NCBI GenBank assembly: GCA_944470555.2 | Contig: OX104128.1 | Span: forward strand, 40,159,920-40,223,919 | From: Heterobilharzia americana | Lineage: Eukaryota; Platyhelminthes; Trematoda; Strigeidida; Schistosomatidae | DNA length: 64,000 nucleotides | Direction of reading: 5' to 3' | Part shown: positions 27,301 to 42,300 of the stretch, piece by piece | How positions within the stretch are numbered: the first letter of the stretch is position 1 | Layout: each line of letters begins with the position of its first letter | Made by a program: the position numbers and the translations under genes | Notes under the pieces: model-generated | The model's database searches: none | What the model saw: only the letters and a program-made list of their open reading frames with translations | Told to the model about the DNA's origin: nothing

Positions 27301-30300
27301 TCAGTGAAGTTAACTACATTTTATCTTACCAACTCGATTTATGTGCTAGACATCCTCTCTTACCAGTTCAATGTACAATATAGCAAGTGGATTTTATTCA
27401 TTGATAAAAGTACAAAGACATTTGGGAAAGAAATAAAGTTGGTTACTCTCAACTGATCAGTCACTGTGTCTATTTGCAGTCTTACAGGAGCTCAATCACA
27501 GTCGGAATAGCTCAATGGTTACTTCTGTGACTGTAACACTGCTTGATATGGATAGCAATCTCACGTAGGACATCAGTTCCCTTAAAGGTACAGACACTGA
27601 CGAGTTTCATAAGGCAGCAGCATGGCTTCATGCCACGTGCCTTTATCCAAATAAAGACTGAATACATCTATAGAAATACAATGTTCTCCTATGAGAAGGA
27701 GTTTGATCGTGTTTTTTATCGAACAACATCCAAAAGAAGTAGTATGCAAGTAAAGATTTCTTGTTCGTATTCTGTTGCGGTTTAAGTTTTTTTCCCTAGC
27801 ATTTCAGTTATTACTTCTGGGAATTAATATTGGAATCAAATGACACTTGAAATTTTTGCCAGTAATAGTGTTTCCACTCAGTATTCCTTATAGTCTCTAG
27901 ACAAATTTTTTTCATTCACCTCCCCCTCTGATTTTTGATACAATCACAAATATATTAGCTTAGGAAGAAGATGGATTCCATTCAATTCTTATGGTTAAGT
28001 CCCACGCTACTCTGTATGAATAATAGTAAATACAATCGACATAGTTAACAACCTTGCAAACAAACAAATCATTCAGTTTGATGCAGACAGAATTAAAAAA
28101 GATTATTACTAATTCAACCTTATGTCTTCCAATAACTACATAATGACCTAGTCGACTGTCATATCTAGTTCAGTTTGTATGTGTGTCTGATCTGAAATTC
28201 TGATCACACCTGTTACTCATTGACACTGCTGAATTGATAAGTCTGTGTTGGAATCTGCAGAATGAAACCACTTAGTGATGTAACCAAAGTGATTTGAATC
28301 CATCGCCTACCTCTTCAAAGACCAACTACCTTCAAGCAAGGGACACTATAATAAAACTTACGATAATATTGATCCATCTGTAAACTAAGTACCTGTGCTT
28401 ATAGAGACCGCTCAGTTCAACTTAGTAAAAACAAACAAAGGTCAGTTAGGAGCAAACTCTGATAACACTAAAATGTTATTATCTACTAGAGACCAATGCA
28501 AATCTGTGAGAATGTTTCACATCTACTTATATCATCAATCAGTAGTATATGTCGCAGACCTTTTATATTTAGATTCTTGACAACATTGGCTATATCAAGT
28601 GAATTATGTAATATGTTTTAAGCAATCCAGTTTCTAAAAGTGACGAAGGTAAGATTTCCTGACTGGATTGCATTTTACTATTATGCTGATTTAGTTTTGA
28701 TTTTCGCAAGCTCATGTTTCTCTAAATTTAATAACCTTTTTAAATTATTTTACTTGTAGTTGGTGTTGTTTTTAGTGTTGTTATTCAAAACACTTTTTTA
28801 AATGATGCACTGAGTTCAAGTATGTTTTTGAACTTCTCATCATATTTATGTTGTTCATCACCTAAAATATACTCAAAGCACAATCTATTTGCTTATCTGT
28901 GTATCACATTATAAGGTTCCAATAAGTTGTTGAATAAAACATTGGTATTTATTCATTATATATGATAGTAACCGTTATATAAAGATATCGGTTAATGATT
29001 TGTAATAACTTTTTATTTTTGAGGGCGTAATCAGTCATGAAATAAATGCTGAGTAGCTGAGAACGCTTTGAATTGTACTTCCAGGTAATCAATAATGGTA
29101 GTGGGGTGTTCTCTCAGTTCTGATATTTTGTCATAGATATTTTATCTCCAGGTTTCGTCACATCTTCAACACTAACCTCATAAAGAAGAGGCATCAATAG
29201 GAGCATAAACAGTTTGACAGTTAAAGAAATATTTCAGTGTATAAAGTGTTAAGTGCCTATTCATAATGAATTCAAAATTAAGCCGATATCGCTATTCAGT
29301 GCATCATGATCATGTAACTAACTTCAGTTTATAGCAAATATTGTCACAATATGGGTTATATCTTCACAAACGATTCACCTAGAAAATATTTGCACAAAAG
29401 AAAGCCGATTTTCTTGATTATTGTTTCCTTTACAAGATGTTTTCCTCGTTGATCTTGTTTGACTGAGCACTGAAAAACATATTTAATGAATTTGCATATT
29501 ATTATAATATCATTTGTCCCTTGGGTTCCTAATGGAACATAGGGCTTCAGTTGCACGTCTCCATTACACTCTGTTCTCTGCAATCCTTTCAACCTGGCTC
29601 CACCAATCCCCACATACTCTCATTTCTTCCTCACACAATCTCCTCCATGTCACCCTCGACACCGATGCCCAACTCGTCGCTTCCCATCTGGGTTCCACTC
29701 GACGGCCTGTCACCGGATGTCCCCAATCGGCCTTCTCAGTGTATGCCCAATCTAATCCATCTCCACTCCCTGCCACTGCATATTTGTTGAGTGATAGGTT
29801 CTTGGTTGGTTCGTTGGCAGCTAGCCAGCCAGCCAGAGTTCCTTGTTGCTTATTCTTATTATCCTGGCCATCTGAGCTTCAGTAACGAGCCAATCTAGGC
29901 ACTTGTTCATGAATGTCTGTAGTTCCTTGGAAATCCCCTTCGTAACGCACCAAGTTTATGAACCATATAGGAACACTGACTTCATGTTGGTGGTGAAAAT
30001 CTGGATGTTGCTCACGCTTTGTGCTGAGTGTGGAAGATTTACACACTGGTTTCAGGTTAATGAACGCCTGTCTTGCTGTCTTTCTGATCCTGGCTTTGAT
30101 GTCGTCGTCTTAGCCGCTACCTGTATTTGAAACGATGTTGTCTAGATATGTGAAAGAGACTACTTTCTAGAAGTTTCTCCCGTTGATGTTGATTGGTGCC
30201 TCTTGTTGTTGTTGGTGGTGATGTTGTTTGGGTATCTTCATCACCCCTGTATTCTCTACCTTCACTTGAAATCCCGTCTTCCTTGGCTGCCCTGCTCTGC

Positions 30301-33300
30301 CTCTTCTGTCAACTTGTTAGTTTTCGCCTGTAGATGTTCAAGTTTGTGTGTGTGACATGAGACACAAGTCATTGGCGAAATCCAAGTCTTCTAGGAACTT
30401 TTCCCCTATCGAGCTGGCGTATCCCTCTTTTCTCGCTCCTCACAGTTTTCTGCTGCATGATCCACTCAACCACAATCAGGAAGATCATAGGAATTGTCAC
30501 ACAAAATGTAGCAAAAGTGAGATGAAATAAAAAGCTTTACATATTTACAGCAATAATTTAGGGATAGTCAATTGTCAATAAGTAAGGAACAAACAGTAAA
30601 AGAAGCAACAATGATCAAGAAATAGCAAATGTGTGGGGATTGATAAAAATGTCAAAAAGGTAGAGGAATCTCTATCACATTAAATACGTTAAGATTACCA
30701 GATTAATTACACGAAGTTGATAATCACGACTGGACAATTCATCCACTTCAGCACAATAATGATCTACACAAATCTGTCATTTAGATTCATTTGGCTCGAT
30801 TTATTTGGCCATGCTTCTAATAAACTCAATAAAAAATGAATGAGAAATTGTTTAACTGCTTAAATTAATTTCATTATGTTACAGAAACTGGTTTACGAAA
30901 CTAATATTGTCTGATGCAAACATTTTGTCAGATTATACGGTCTAAGCACCTGATTTCTAAGCTACAGACATCACGTTTGAATACTATTCAACGTTAAATT
31001 TTGTTAAATGCTGTCGGCTGAAGAGTTAATGAAAAGTGTGAAACGTATGAAAGCTTTCTTGCCTTTACTTATTGAAATAATACATAAATAGTATGTCAAT
31101 ATGACAGTTTACCTTAGAAAGTAAAATGGCTAAAAATATCAATGATAAATTAGAGATAAAAATTCATATACTGACTATAAGTAGGAGAAAACGAATCTTG
31201 ATATTTAAACTAAGATGAAGAGTTAATGAGGTTAAACAACTTAGATCAACTTCCAATCACACTGATTTTCGTTATTTCAGAAGCGCCTATTTTCTAATCT
31301 CTATTCCTCCATAACAGATGGCCTCATTGGCCAGTGTTACTGTTCAGCATGATTTCCTAAGTTTCTTGTAGTCATCTTGTTGTCCAACACATGATACATG
31401 ACGACTATGCATTCGTAATACATATCTGTAAGGTGTCAGTCACCACTAACGGGCGATTTACCTCCTTCATATAAAATACTACATGTATGACATGCAAGAT
31501 TTTTGGGTCGGTTGTTTGGCCACATACTAATAATACTTCAGAGTTGTTGTTAGTTGATAGAAGGTAACAGACTTCCCTCCCTTGGTATGAACGATTTCTC
31601 ACTACATCCCTCTACCAAAATACGCTAACTTTCTATGATTTCTATTTAGCTAACCTACGAAGGGTATTGTAGGTTTCAGTTGGCGTCAATTAGTGATATC
31701 ACCTAGATAATACAAGTCAAATTTCATAAACCCATCCTAAGACTTATTCGCTGATAGTTATTGCTAGAAATTGCATAAAAAGTATTGTTTCTGGAAACAG
31801 ATTCTCTCTTTCCTATAAGTGGCTGATCATTTTTCAGCTACTGAAAAACACTTTTCACCTCCGGGTAAACCATTTCCACATCTAGGCTGTTTAGTTTTCT
31901 TTCGCTGAGTTTAGTGCTTAGGAAAATGGCAGTTTCTTAGCCACATACGAAAGTCATCCGAAACGATTAATATTCGTTAAATCGTCTTAGCCATTCCATA
32001 CACTTCAAAAATATGAATTTCCAGATGAATGGTGAATATCTTCGAAATATCCTAGATTCTTCTGAACCTCAGGATAGTAGCTAATAGAGTAAATTGCACT
32101 GGTAACCACTGATTAAGTTTTGCTGTTATAACTGGGGAATTCTCAGTAGAGATGAAATACTTGACCCCACTCTATCTACCGAAGTTTGGTCAGTCAGGTA
32201 TTATCATTAACCCACACACAATAGGTGTAGTTCACTGCCTACCACGTGAATGTGGAAAAGGTAACGGAATGGATTTCGATTAGATTTTTCTCGATTTGCT
32301 CTATCTTCCATACAATGACCAGGATTTTTCGACGTAGCTTTACTATTGAATATCCTTTCACATCTGTTAGTATAACTCTGCTCATATCATACTGACAGAA
32401 TTGAAATCTAATTGGGTAACTAGAATGGAAATATATTAACATTTATATGCACATTTTATTCATACGATAGCCAAGAAAGAAACTCTACGATAGAAATGAA
32501 TACGGGTCACATTAGAAATAAAAAGCAAAAGCTTTCTTAAAATCTCTCAAAATTTACTCATTATCCGGGTAATTATGCACTGGTTTTCAAGATGAACCAA
32601 TGCTTATTTAGGCTTTCATAAACCAGATGGCTACGGAGTCTTATTGCATGATGAAACAAGATGATTACCGTCTATCACTCCCAATATGACCTCAGGTCAA
32701 TTAAAAATGTTCATCATGCTGGTTGAAAAGAAGAGATATTACTTAAAAAGGTTACTGTATACAATTAGATGGTATGCTCAACTAACTTAATCTGTTAGCT
32801 GTTGTAGATTCTGCTGCCATTCTGGTTTATTTCATACTTCGCTTATTATTTCCTTACCGTTAAGTTAATTTGTCTTTAAAGTTAAAAATGTCCTGAGTAA
32901 CTTAACCAACGATTATATGATTAATTAAGTTATATCGTATACACTTAATGAACTGGATGATACTAATATCAAGCCGGTTTCTATCAGTGATAAGTCTGAG
33001 TTAGGGAACCAGTGAAAACCAGATGACCTGTTTCATTGGAAACTGAAATAGAACCCAGGACCATCAAGTTTCATCAGTAGTTTATTGACTAAAATTTCCC
33101 TGTTGAAACCAAGTCAGTATGTACCTGTTTTTTAGTTGACTTTCTGCTTTACCTTGCCAGCATGAAGGTATAATTTGCAGATTGCTGCAAATGTATTTAT
33201 TCTGAAATTCATTTGTATGTAAGAAGTGAAATTGCATTACCTCTCACAAATTTTCAGTTCTTATACTATGCACTTGACTGCATATACCATTAAAACTAAC

Positions 33301-36300
33301 GTGAGGTGACAGGTATCCGGGATACTTGACTGTACTCCTCGTTATTCTGGATAATGGACGAAAACCAACATGATTGTGTGGATTGTTACTGAGTACTTTC
33401 AATCCTAACTAATATTTTTTCCAGCTGTGTTCATTTTCTAGGCTCCGTAGTTGTTAAAAGCAAAAACATGTATCTGTTTCGGGGTTTTGATCATAGATTT
33501 CTTCGTAACACTGCTCACGTTTAGTGGAATCCTCATGTGAGCAATGTGTAGGTCAGACGAAGGGTACTAGGCAAGACAAGCAAGACGATTGATGAAGTTG
33601 TGAACCTTAGTCGACTCACTTGGCCTGGTCATGTACTCTGCATGCCGAGTTATCACCTACCTCGACGTGCCATGCTAGGGACGTTGGGTTAGGTTTGAAA
33701 AAGCTTCAGGCAGGCCACACCAAGACTTGTCACCAGTCTATGAAGTCTCATACTATTGGTCTAAGTCGTGTGATGATATGTAGACTGCCTGGTTGGGTTC
33801 CCCAAGAAGAAACGGATAAGTGGTTGAGAACTCTTTGTGACATGGCCGAAAATCGGTCGCAGTGGCGCAGATGTACCCACTTCATGATACCTTCTAAAGT
33901 TTGATTATTCGCACTAACTATTAACTTCAAATGTTTTATTCTGTCGACCTACTTTGTCTACTATGATATCAGTCACTTTCTATCAACTTGTTTTTTATGT
34001 ACTGCTGTGAAATGTGACAACTTGGACAGATAGACTTGTGTGTGAGGTTCTACGTTGATTTTGCCAGTCAGCCAATCAATCAGTTTCCTGGAGTAATTTT
34101 TGACTGAATCAATTTATTAGTAATAATGAGCATCAACGATCGCACATCTATTATGTAATCCAACTGCGGATTATGATGATCATATAACTGTGAATTACTG
34201 ATACACTTTTCACAAACCTGTAGTTGATTCTTTATTGAAGAGTTGCAGAAACGAAGAAGTACTCATGTAGATGGATGCAAGGCTAATTAGAAACATCCAT
34301 TCGCTTGGTATAATAAGTTAGAATAAGGTCAAAAACAGACAACTAGTTACTTATTAAGTCCATAGAAATGCACTTTAAATGAACCAGTGGATATCTATAG
34401 ATCACCAATCAAACTCAAAACAGAATTCTGTGAATCTACTGAAATTAAGCATTTTAGGTCTATGAGCCAAATTCCATCAAAACTTCTGCTTAATGAATGA
34501 GTATTTCCACTAATTACTAATCCTACTATCTTACACTGATTCACTCGAAATCATTCGATCCGCTTACTTCCTTTCTGGATAAAAATGTAGTTATTGCATT
34601 GCATTGCGGAGAAAGAACTGACATCATTCCAATAACCTTGACTTGATAAGCATAGATCAAAAGGTCATAGAAGCTAAATACTTGTAATTAATTCTTCATT
34701 CTTACACGTCAGAAAATGTAGTTCCTTCGTAACACGAAAAATTCAGTTTTTTTTAACTAAGTAGAGACATGAAAAGTGAGCTGTTGAATAATTTTTTGTA
34801 CTGAAGAAAAGAGGTAGAACTAAACTTCAGTGACGACCAACCATGTTTATGTATGCACTGACCAATCAGAATCGCGAGTATAATGGAAAACATGATTATT
34901 AGGGAAAATGGCACTTTATTAAGCATTTATAAATTTGTTTTGCATGAGAAATAAAGACTTCTAGATATTAAACAGGTTTATCTTATTTGCAACCAGACCA
35001 TTGTCTTTTTTGACATTCATTCATATGAGACTGTATCATTTTTTTATCGTGATCCCATCAAATGTCTTAAGATGTTTCTAAGACGGCTCCATATATTTTC
35101 AAAAGTTGTTTATGTGCATTCCAGTTGTCCGATCAATAAAATGCTTCTTGTGAACAGCAGCTTGATAAGGCAACCCGTTTCTGACAGACGCGTATACGAC
35201 TTTCAATGATATTATGGTACTAAAAGATACATTTTCGCATGACTGCTAGTATAGATTTTGCTGATCTATCGTTTATCCGTTGAAAATATCCTTTCTTCGT
35301 ATTTCGGCAGTAAAAAATCTGAGGTTTGCCAAGACATATATGTGTAAATTACCCAATCTTGTTTCAGTCATTCTCCCAGATTTTATCTTTGTCTCCGAAA
35401 GAGCCATTCATCTATTTCAATAATATTACCTACCCCATCGAATTTCACACCTAGTGTGCAGCCTAATCCTGATCATAATTTATCAAGTCTATTCAGTATA
35501 AACAACATGGTAAACAGACGTAATTGGAGACCCTGAGTACGACATTACTAACCTCATTGCTTGTCTTCTAGGTTCCCGACCACTAAAGTTCAGTTCTACC
35601 GAGTATAACATAAATGTACTGATCCTATCATAGAAGAGATAGCTGAAATGTAAGGTATCATTATTTGAATGAGTAACTTTTGACAGTTTTTGAAAAATAA
35701 AAGCTTTTTAAATAAACCTATTTCATTTGTATTTTGTTAATAATTTTCAGTCTACAGTTGAATTAGCCAATAAAGACAAGGTTCATTTGGAATCATGCAT
35801 TGAAGAAATGAGTTCAGCGCATAGACAAGCATTACGTGAACGTGAAGACTTAGTTCAACGTTCCAATGGTTTACATGAACGTAACATTGAGTTGGATGCA
35901 GAAAACAAGAAGTTAGATCTAGAAGTCAAACGTAATGCTGAAGCATTACGAGTAAGTCATACATCTTGATATACTGAATTACACATATATATACAGACTC
36001 ATCAGTACTCAAGGTATCATCACACTTTTTGTGAGTTAAATGAATGTTATTTCCAGTGCTACAGTAACATAGAAAACCAGGTTAAGTGGCAGCTTACACA
36101 GGATCGGAGGAATAACCCAGGTTCATATATCTTATTGAAAATGAGCTATCTTAAAGTTACAGATACACTTCAATGATCAGTGCTGGTAAACATCTGACCT
36201 AGATATGCCTACATGATGAACTACGTGGCTTGAATATAGGATGCTATATTACTAATAATTAGGTTTTAAACGTAAACATTGGCCTTCCTGGTACAAAAGG

Positions 36301-39300
36301 TGTTCTGAGAGACTGGCACTGTTATCAGACGATTAGAGGCAATCAGTAGGAAGCCGTGTACCTAAGTTTAGTACTTAATGGCACTCGTCACTAACGCTTA
36401 TCTGAAATCATACGGGAACTGATGTCCCACGTGAGATTAAGACACGCCTCACTCAGTGCTGCAGTCAGAAGCGTTACCACTGAGCTATTCGGACTGCGAA
36501 TGACCTCCAGTAAGACTATATCCGGTATACTGACTGGTCACTGAAAAAGCAACCAGTTTTATGTTATCTAGTCCTGAGTCCTAACCAAACTCTACTGATC
36601 ATTTTTTTAATCTGGTCACCAGGATAGGAGAATTGGTATCACAATGCAGTTTGATAAATGTCAGTTGGTTCGATGAAGTTGTCAAGAGGCCCTGAATCTC
36701 TACTTTATACTTGCTGACAGTCTTCAACAAAGCATATCTGCAACCTCAAAGGCAGCTGAAATAATAATAATCATAATAATCACATTGTCGCAAACTACAT
36801 ATACGTTCCAGTATGGAATTTCCATCATATAATACTTCAAAAAATTTACTCCCTAAGGAATACTGTTAAATGAAATAATTATTGCACCTGAATAATGTTA
36901 ACAAAAACAGTATTAAAAGGAATGATATGAAACAGACAGCTGGTGCTCATTTAACGTCTAGTCTGAACAGGGGAATGAATGGAAAATCCAGCGTAACTTC
37001 TGTAATGGTAACACACTTAACCAGTACAAAAATCTACAGTTCAACGTGGGTATCCTATGAATACCAATGTGCTGTATTTTTATTCGTATATTAGTCTTTT
37101 TCTTACAAGCGTAAAGCCTTTTCCTTCGTCGTTTGCTTGAAAAACGCTTGTTTGAAAACATTTTATAAATGTGCGAGAGTATGTGGTACCTTTAAAAGAC
37201 AATACTTACAAGATTAAAACAAATTAACGAAAAAGAATTTGATGAAATATATTCTGTGGAAAGTTTTTCGGTAGCTTAAAATGAAAGCAGAGCGCGAGTT
37301 ACAATGTATGTGACTTCAGCACTGGGTAACACGCTTTAGAATCTGACAGAGGACATCAGTTCCCTCTAGATTGGAGATAAGCTTTGCTATCGAGTGCCAA
37401 CAAATACGAAACCTAGGTTGAGCAGGGCTTCCTATTGATTACCTCCATTCAACTAAAATCCATCAAAGTGCATCGTAATGTCGATTCTCTTAGGCTGTTG
37501 ACAACATTCCAAAAGTAATCGATAGAATTCGATCATCATTTAAGACTAGAGGACACAAAACCAGTTACTCTTCAGTGAGCATTCTATATACTACAGTTCT
37601 CACCTTTTAGTGATAGTCATGCAGGAAGAAAAGATACTATAAATTTCCCCAAAAACATGCGATGCTCTTTTTGATTTATTGTCAGACATCTAGCATAAAC
37701 AGTATCAGTTTAAAGTAGGATTCTCTAAGAATTATTTTCTTTGAAAACCAGGAAATATTCGGCACTTACTTTACTCTATACTAAGATTTCCAAGAGGTAG
37801 GTATATTTGACACCAAAATCATGACCTTGACATCCTTCAATTATGATACTATTATTCGGCGAATGAAGCATATATTTCCGTTTCAGTCAAAATATTCTGG
37901 CAAACTACAGTAATAATTCCTTATGATCGGTCACATCCTGCCGTACTCACTCAAGACAAATAGACTCAGAGCCTCGATCTACAAGTCGCTTTCATAACAA
38001 CTTAACACTGACCAAAACTCTAAGCTCTATTCAACTGAAGATGAGGAGTACTAGAAAGTTGGAAAGTGTTTAATACAATTTCATATCACCTCGTAGTCAT
38101 GCACTACTGGAGAATATAACAGCAGAACAAGGTATATGTCCACTTTGTCAACTTGAAAGTGCAATGTTATTTTGAGAAGCATTTCGGTTGGAAGAAGTTA
38201 AAGGCAGCTAGAAAGAAACATTACACTAGCTGATGATATTTTTGACTTTTGGTCTAAAATGTGCTGAGACATGTTTACCTTCAGTTCGGGTCAATCAGGT
38301 TATCAAAATCCCTCATCCACTAGCTCCTCTTGATAAGCTTGACTGAAGCTCCTTATCAGCTGTAAATGACCTAAAGTCATAATAATTTTCGTAAGTAATA
38401 AATCAAAAAGAGAAATGCTTTAGGTACTGGAAGCAAACTTCAGAGTTTAAATTCACTGTACACCAGTGGATCAAGCAAAAACAAAATAACAGAAGGATAA
38501 CCAAAATCAAGGTTCATTTTGATGTGATGTAATCGAAAACTGAAAAACTTCAAAGAAAAAAGAAAGGGAAATTTAAAAATCTAAGGTATCATTTTGGTAG
38601 CCAGGCAAAGAACCATCTGTTAGAAACTTCAAGAATGAATTGAAATTGTCCACTGAAATCCATTAGAGGGGAAACGTAAAACGGAGATTGCGCAAAAATA
38701 CCCTAAAAACACAATAATAGTGTGATTTCGACTCCATAAACTTTTGGTCGTTAAACTTAGCTGCTATTACCGTTGTAAATTGGTAGTTTACTGAACACTG
38801 ATAGCTTCTTTCTAGAATCAATGTCAGGATTTATGTCTATCTCAGACTAAGGGATTAATGTTTTACATTTTACTCCATAACTTCTCTTTTCTCCATTCAC
38901 TTCAATGAAATGATTGATTTTTAAAGTTCATCTTTCACTTTTAAACTAGGCAGAAAGAAACACACTTGCTGACCTTCAACAACAATTGGAACTATGCCGT
39001 AGAAGATCAGAAACAGCTGAAAGAGATGCAAATGATTGGAGTTCAAGAGTTCGTTTAGCTGAAGATCAACTACACAAGGCTGAGACTCGAGTTGTACAGT
39101 TGGAAAGGGAACTACGTGTTGAAAGAGATGATTATACTCAGTTGAGAGCACGAATGGAAATATTAGAGGAAGAAAAACAAAACATTGAGGTAGTTATTAT
39201 TAAAATAAACCGAGTAGTAATTTTACAATGTTTTCTAATATCTAAATCTTTAATGTCTACGGAGTGAACTGATTTCAGTTAATTATGGGATACAATAGTA

Positions 39301-42300
39301 GTTAGTGGTAACGTCTCCAAGCCTAGGGTTGAACGATTCAAGTAGGCAACGTACACGGAACGTTTCATCCGAGCTACAAATTTACTTCGCTACAGGTGAC
39401 ATGTAAACAAATTCAACTGAATTGGAGGAATAGCCTACAGAGTGCTATTGGAGGCTAAACAGAGAAACTTAAAGTGTCTGGGGTTTTTATAGATTGAATC
39501 CTATGCGAAATTAAGTAAACTCCTAGACTTGTCATCAAGATTCCTACCAGCTTCCGTTGATATAGTCGAATAGGTGCCAGGCTTGGTGAACCAACATTGT
39601 CGACAATAATCTAGTAAAATTCGGGTTCTAGAGGTTTCATCATTCCTCTTTTTGATATCGCTGTTTCTCAACCATGGAACTTTACTGCAAAGTACGAAAT
39701 TCTAAGGTAACATTCCGTTTTCAGCTTCACATCTTATTAGCATATTAAGTTGCTACTTTAATAATGAGTCGTATCGACGTTTATCAAGTGTTGACCTGGG
39801 TGTCCAGACATTTAAAAGCAAATCATTAGGTTGGGAATTCTGATTTCATTGACGTACATTAGAATGAACCTGCAGTATTAGTAAAAGATGTAACCTGAAG
39901 TGCATGGGCACTGAGTTTTGCCGTTTGTTCTTAATGCAGTTATGTTCGAACTTCAACTGGCTTCAAATAACTCTTATCTTAGTGTGAGTTATGAAGATGT
40001 AAAATTACTTTCTTATTTTTCTGTAATTCAGATGAATTTAAAAGAAACAGCTCAAAGGCTATCACATGCTGAAGTTGACTTATCCAGCAGAGTACGCGAA
40101 ATACACGATATACGTTCAGCACATGAAGAAGCTATGCGTACCAATGGGCGTACACAAGAAGCTCTATCAACGCGTAATGCTGAATTAACAGCGGCTAGAA
40201 ATGAGTTGAGTTCCATTCAAACAAGTCTGTCAGAAACACGTCGATTGTTAGAAGCTGAACAACGTGAAACAACAAGACTCAGGGAAGATTTAAATCATAT
40301 GGCACGTGAATCACAAACTTTACAAACAGAATTACAGGTACGCTTAATGTGTTTAATAAGGGATGAGACAGACTGAAGTTGGTAAAGTCATTGGTAGATG
40401 ACTACTTAAATCTTTATTAAATGAATATCGGAATTTAGAACTAATTTACCCTACCCCATTATTAAAAGAAATAACAGACTAACACAACTACAAAAAACTA
40501 CTTAGTGATTAGAACTCATCTCAGGTATAAACAGCCTTAGACTGGAGGTTACCGAATATCGAGGCGTCCATGCAGGAGCCGGTATGCCTGAAGAAACCAA
40601 TCAAGTCGGTTAGGTCAACGACGGAACTATTCAAGCAACAAAACAAAAACTATACCTATTGCACAAGAAGTGGCTTCCATGACTCGGAGTTCTGGCGGAT
40701 AACTCTCCGGTGTTTGGAGCGACCGGTCCCGGGTCCCAGTCTGGGTGGAAATAATACTGCTCATTGGGAGGGAGATGCATCCGGCTGACGCATCCCGAGT
40801 AGGGTAAAACGCGTGTCTTGGATTCCACTGCTAGCCTCAATCCACTATTTCTGTGAAAAATGAATAGATAACCAATATTCACGGTTAAATTATGCTTCAT
40901 TCTTGGTGTTTGGAATAATTGTACAAACCAGTTTACGTGGCTTCCAATAAAACAGTAGTGCAATAGGATAAAGAGTCACTTACCTGAATAGACACAATAA
41001 AAATTAAGTCAATTTTGTTTGGTTAATAATGAAGATAAGGTAACACAACAAAGTTTATTATCCTTTCACTAAATACCTTAAACTGACTGACATCTTATGT
41101 AATAAAGGAAAACAGATGGATGAGAAAACCTGGAAATCGAATGACTGACCAGTAAAGTAGGTGTATACACATAATGACAAACAAGTCACAAGAACTTAGT
41201 AGAGATAAGTAATATGTGAAGGTCTTCTAGTGTGCTAAACGTTATCTTAAATTTTGGAGGGTATGTCCGTCAGAAATCAGTGAGATGCAACAACAATAAA
41301 GAATTGCTCATAGATTAATTAGTAGGGCCAATTTTATGATTTCAAAGTGTCTACCATGAACTGTTATATTCTTGGGAACTGCTAAGAACTAGGGGACATT
41401 GAACAGTTGTTTTATCCCATTTTGGGAAGAACTTGAAAGGGATGGAATGCAAATCAACCAGGTTTTATAGCAAGTATTCTGTTATTCAGCCATTAGATTG
41501 AAATCTAACAAAATACTTTGTATGCTTCTATCAATCTGTGGTTTAGAGTGAATATCATTCAAGGCTATCGGTTAGTATTTGTCCTGACACCCAACTTAAT
41601 TGACCCTGAAGGTGCAAACGTCTCCTTGGAACTTAATGAGATGCATCTTGAAGTAATTTACCAATGAGCGTTGGGAGATGGTCAAACTACAACAAGAAGT
41701 GACAAAAGCTAGGAAACATTAACTTTCGGATTCTAAATTTCCGACTAATTTCGATAATACGTTTGACTATCTACAAGAAGGGTGATCTCCCACCTGTGCT
41801 TATCAAATTTTCACACTGCATCTGTTTTTGAAGCTATTTAGGTACACATTCTTCCACCCTCAACTGCATGTCTCGGTTACTCCTCACGGTTTATCTGTGT
41901 CCATAAACACATGTTAACTGTCCACGCATAAATGTGGAGGAATAGTCCAGCCATGTACCTAAAGGGCTTCAAAAACAGATGGAGTGTGAAACTTTGATAA
42001 GGGCAAGTGGGAGACAACCCACTTCAGATTCTAACCAATTAGCCGAGTGGTGATATGTTCTTTGTAAGACTTGATGATCATGGATTCAGTTCTGTAGAGG
42101 GTCACGGTTTGTGACTGCTGAGCAGTCTTAGAGAAGTACGAAGCAGTTGCTCAGTGCTGCGTTTCTTTAGTTGATACCAAGCCACAGTGAATAGTTTGAA
42201 GTCAAAAAGTACCCCAAAAGCCTGTCGATAGAATTTCATTTTTCATTTCAAATGCATGCCAGCAAAGGAATGAACAATAGCAGTGCGGATGAGAAACTTA

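Noticed and set aside
40660..40820. Active hammerhead in the family 1 copy at 40.8 kb
   Set aside because: CUGACGC and UAAAAC replace the conserved core boxes, so cleavage is not expected.
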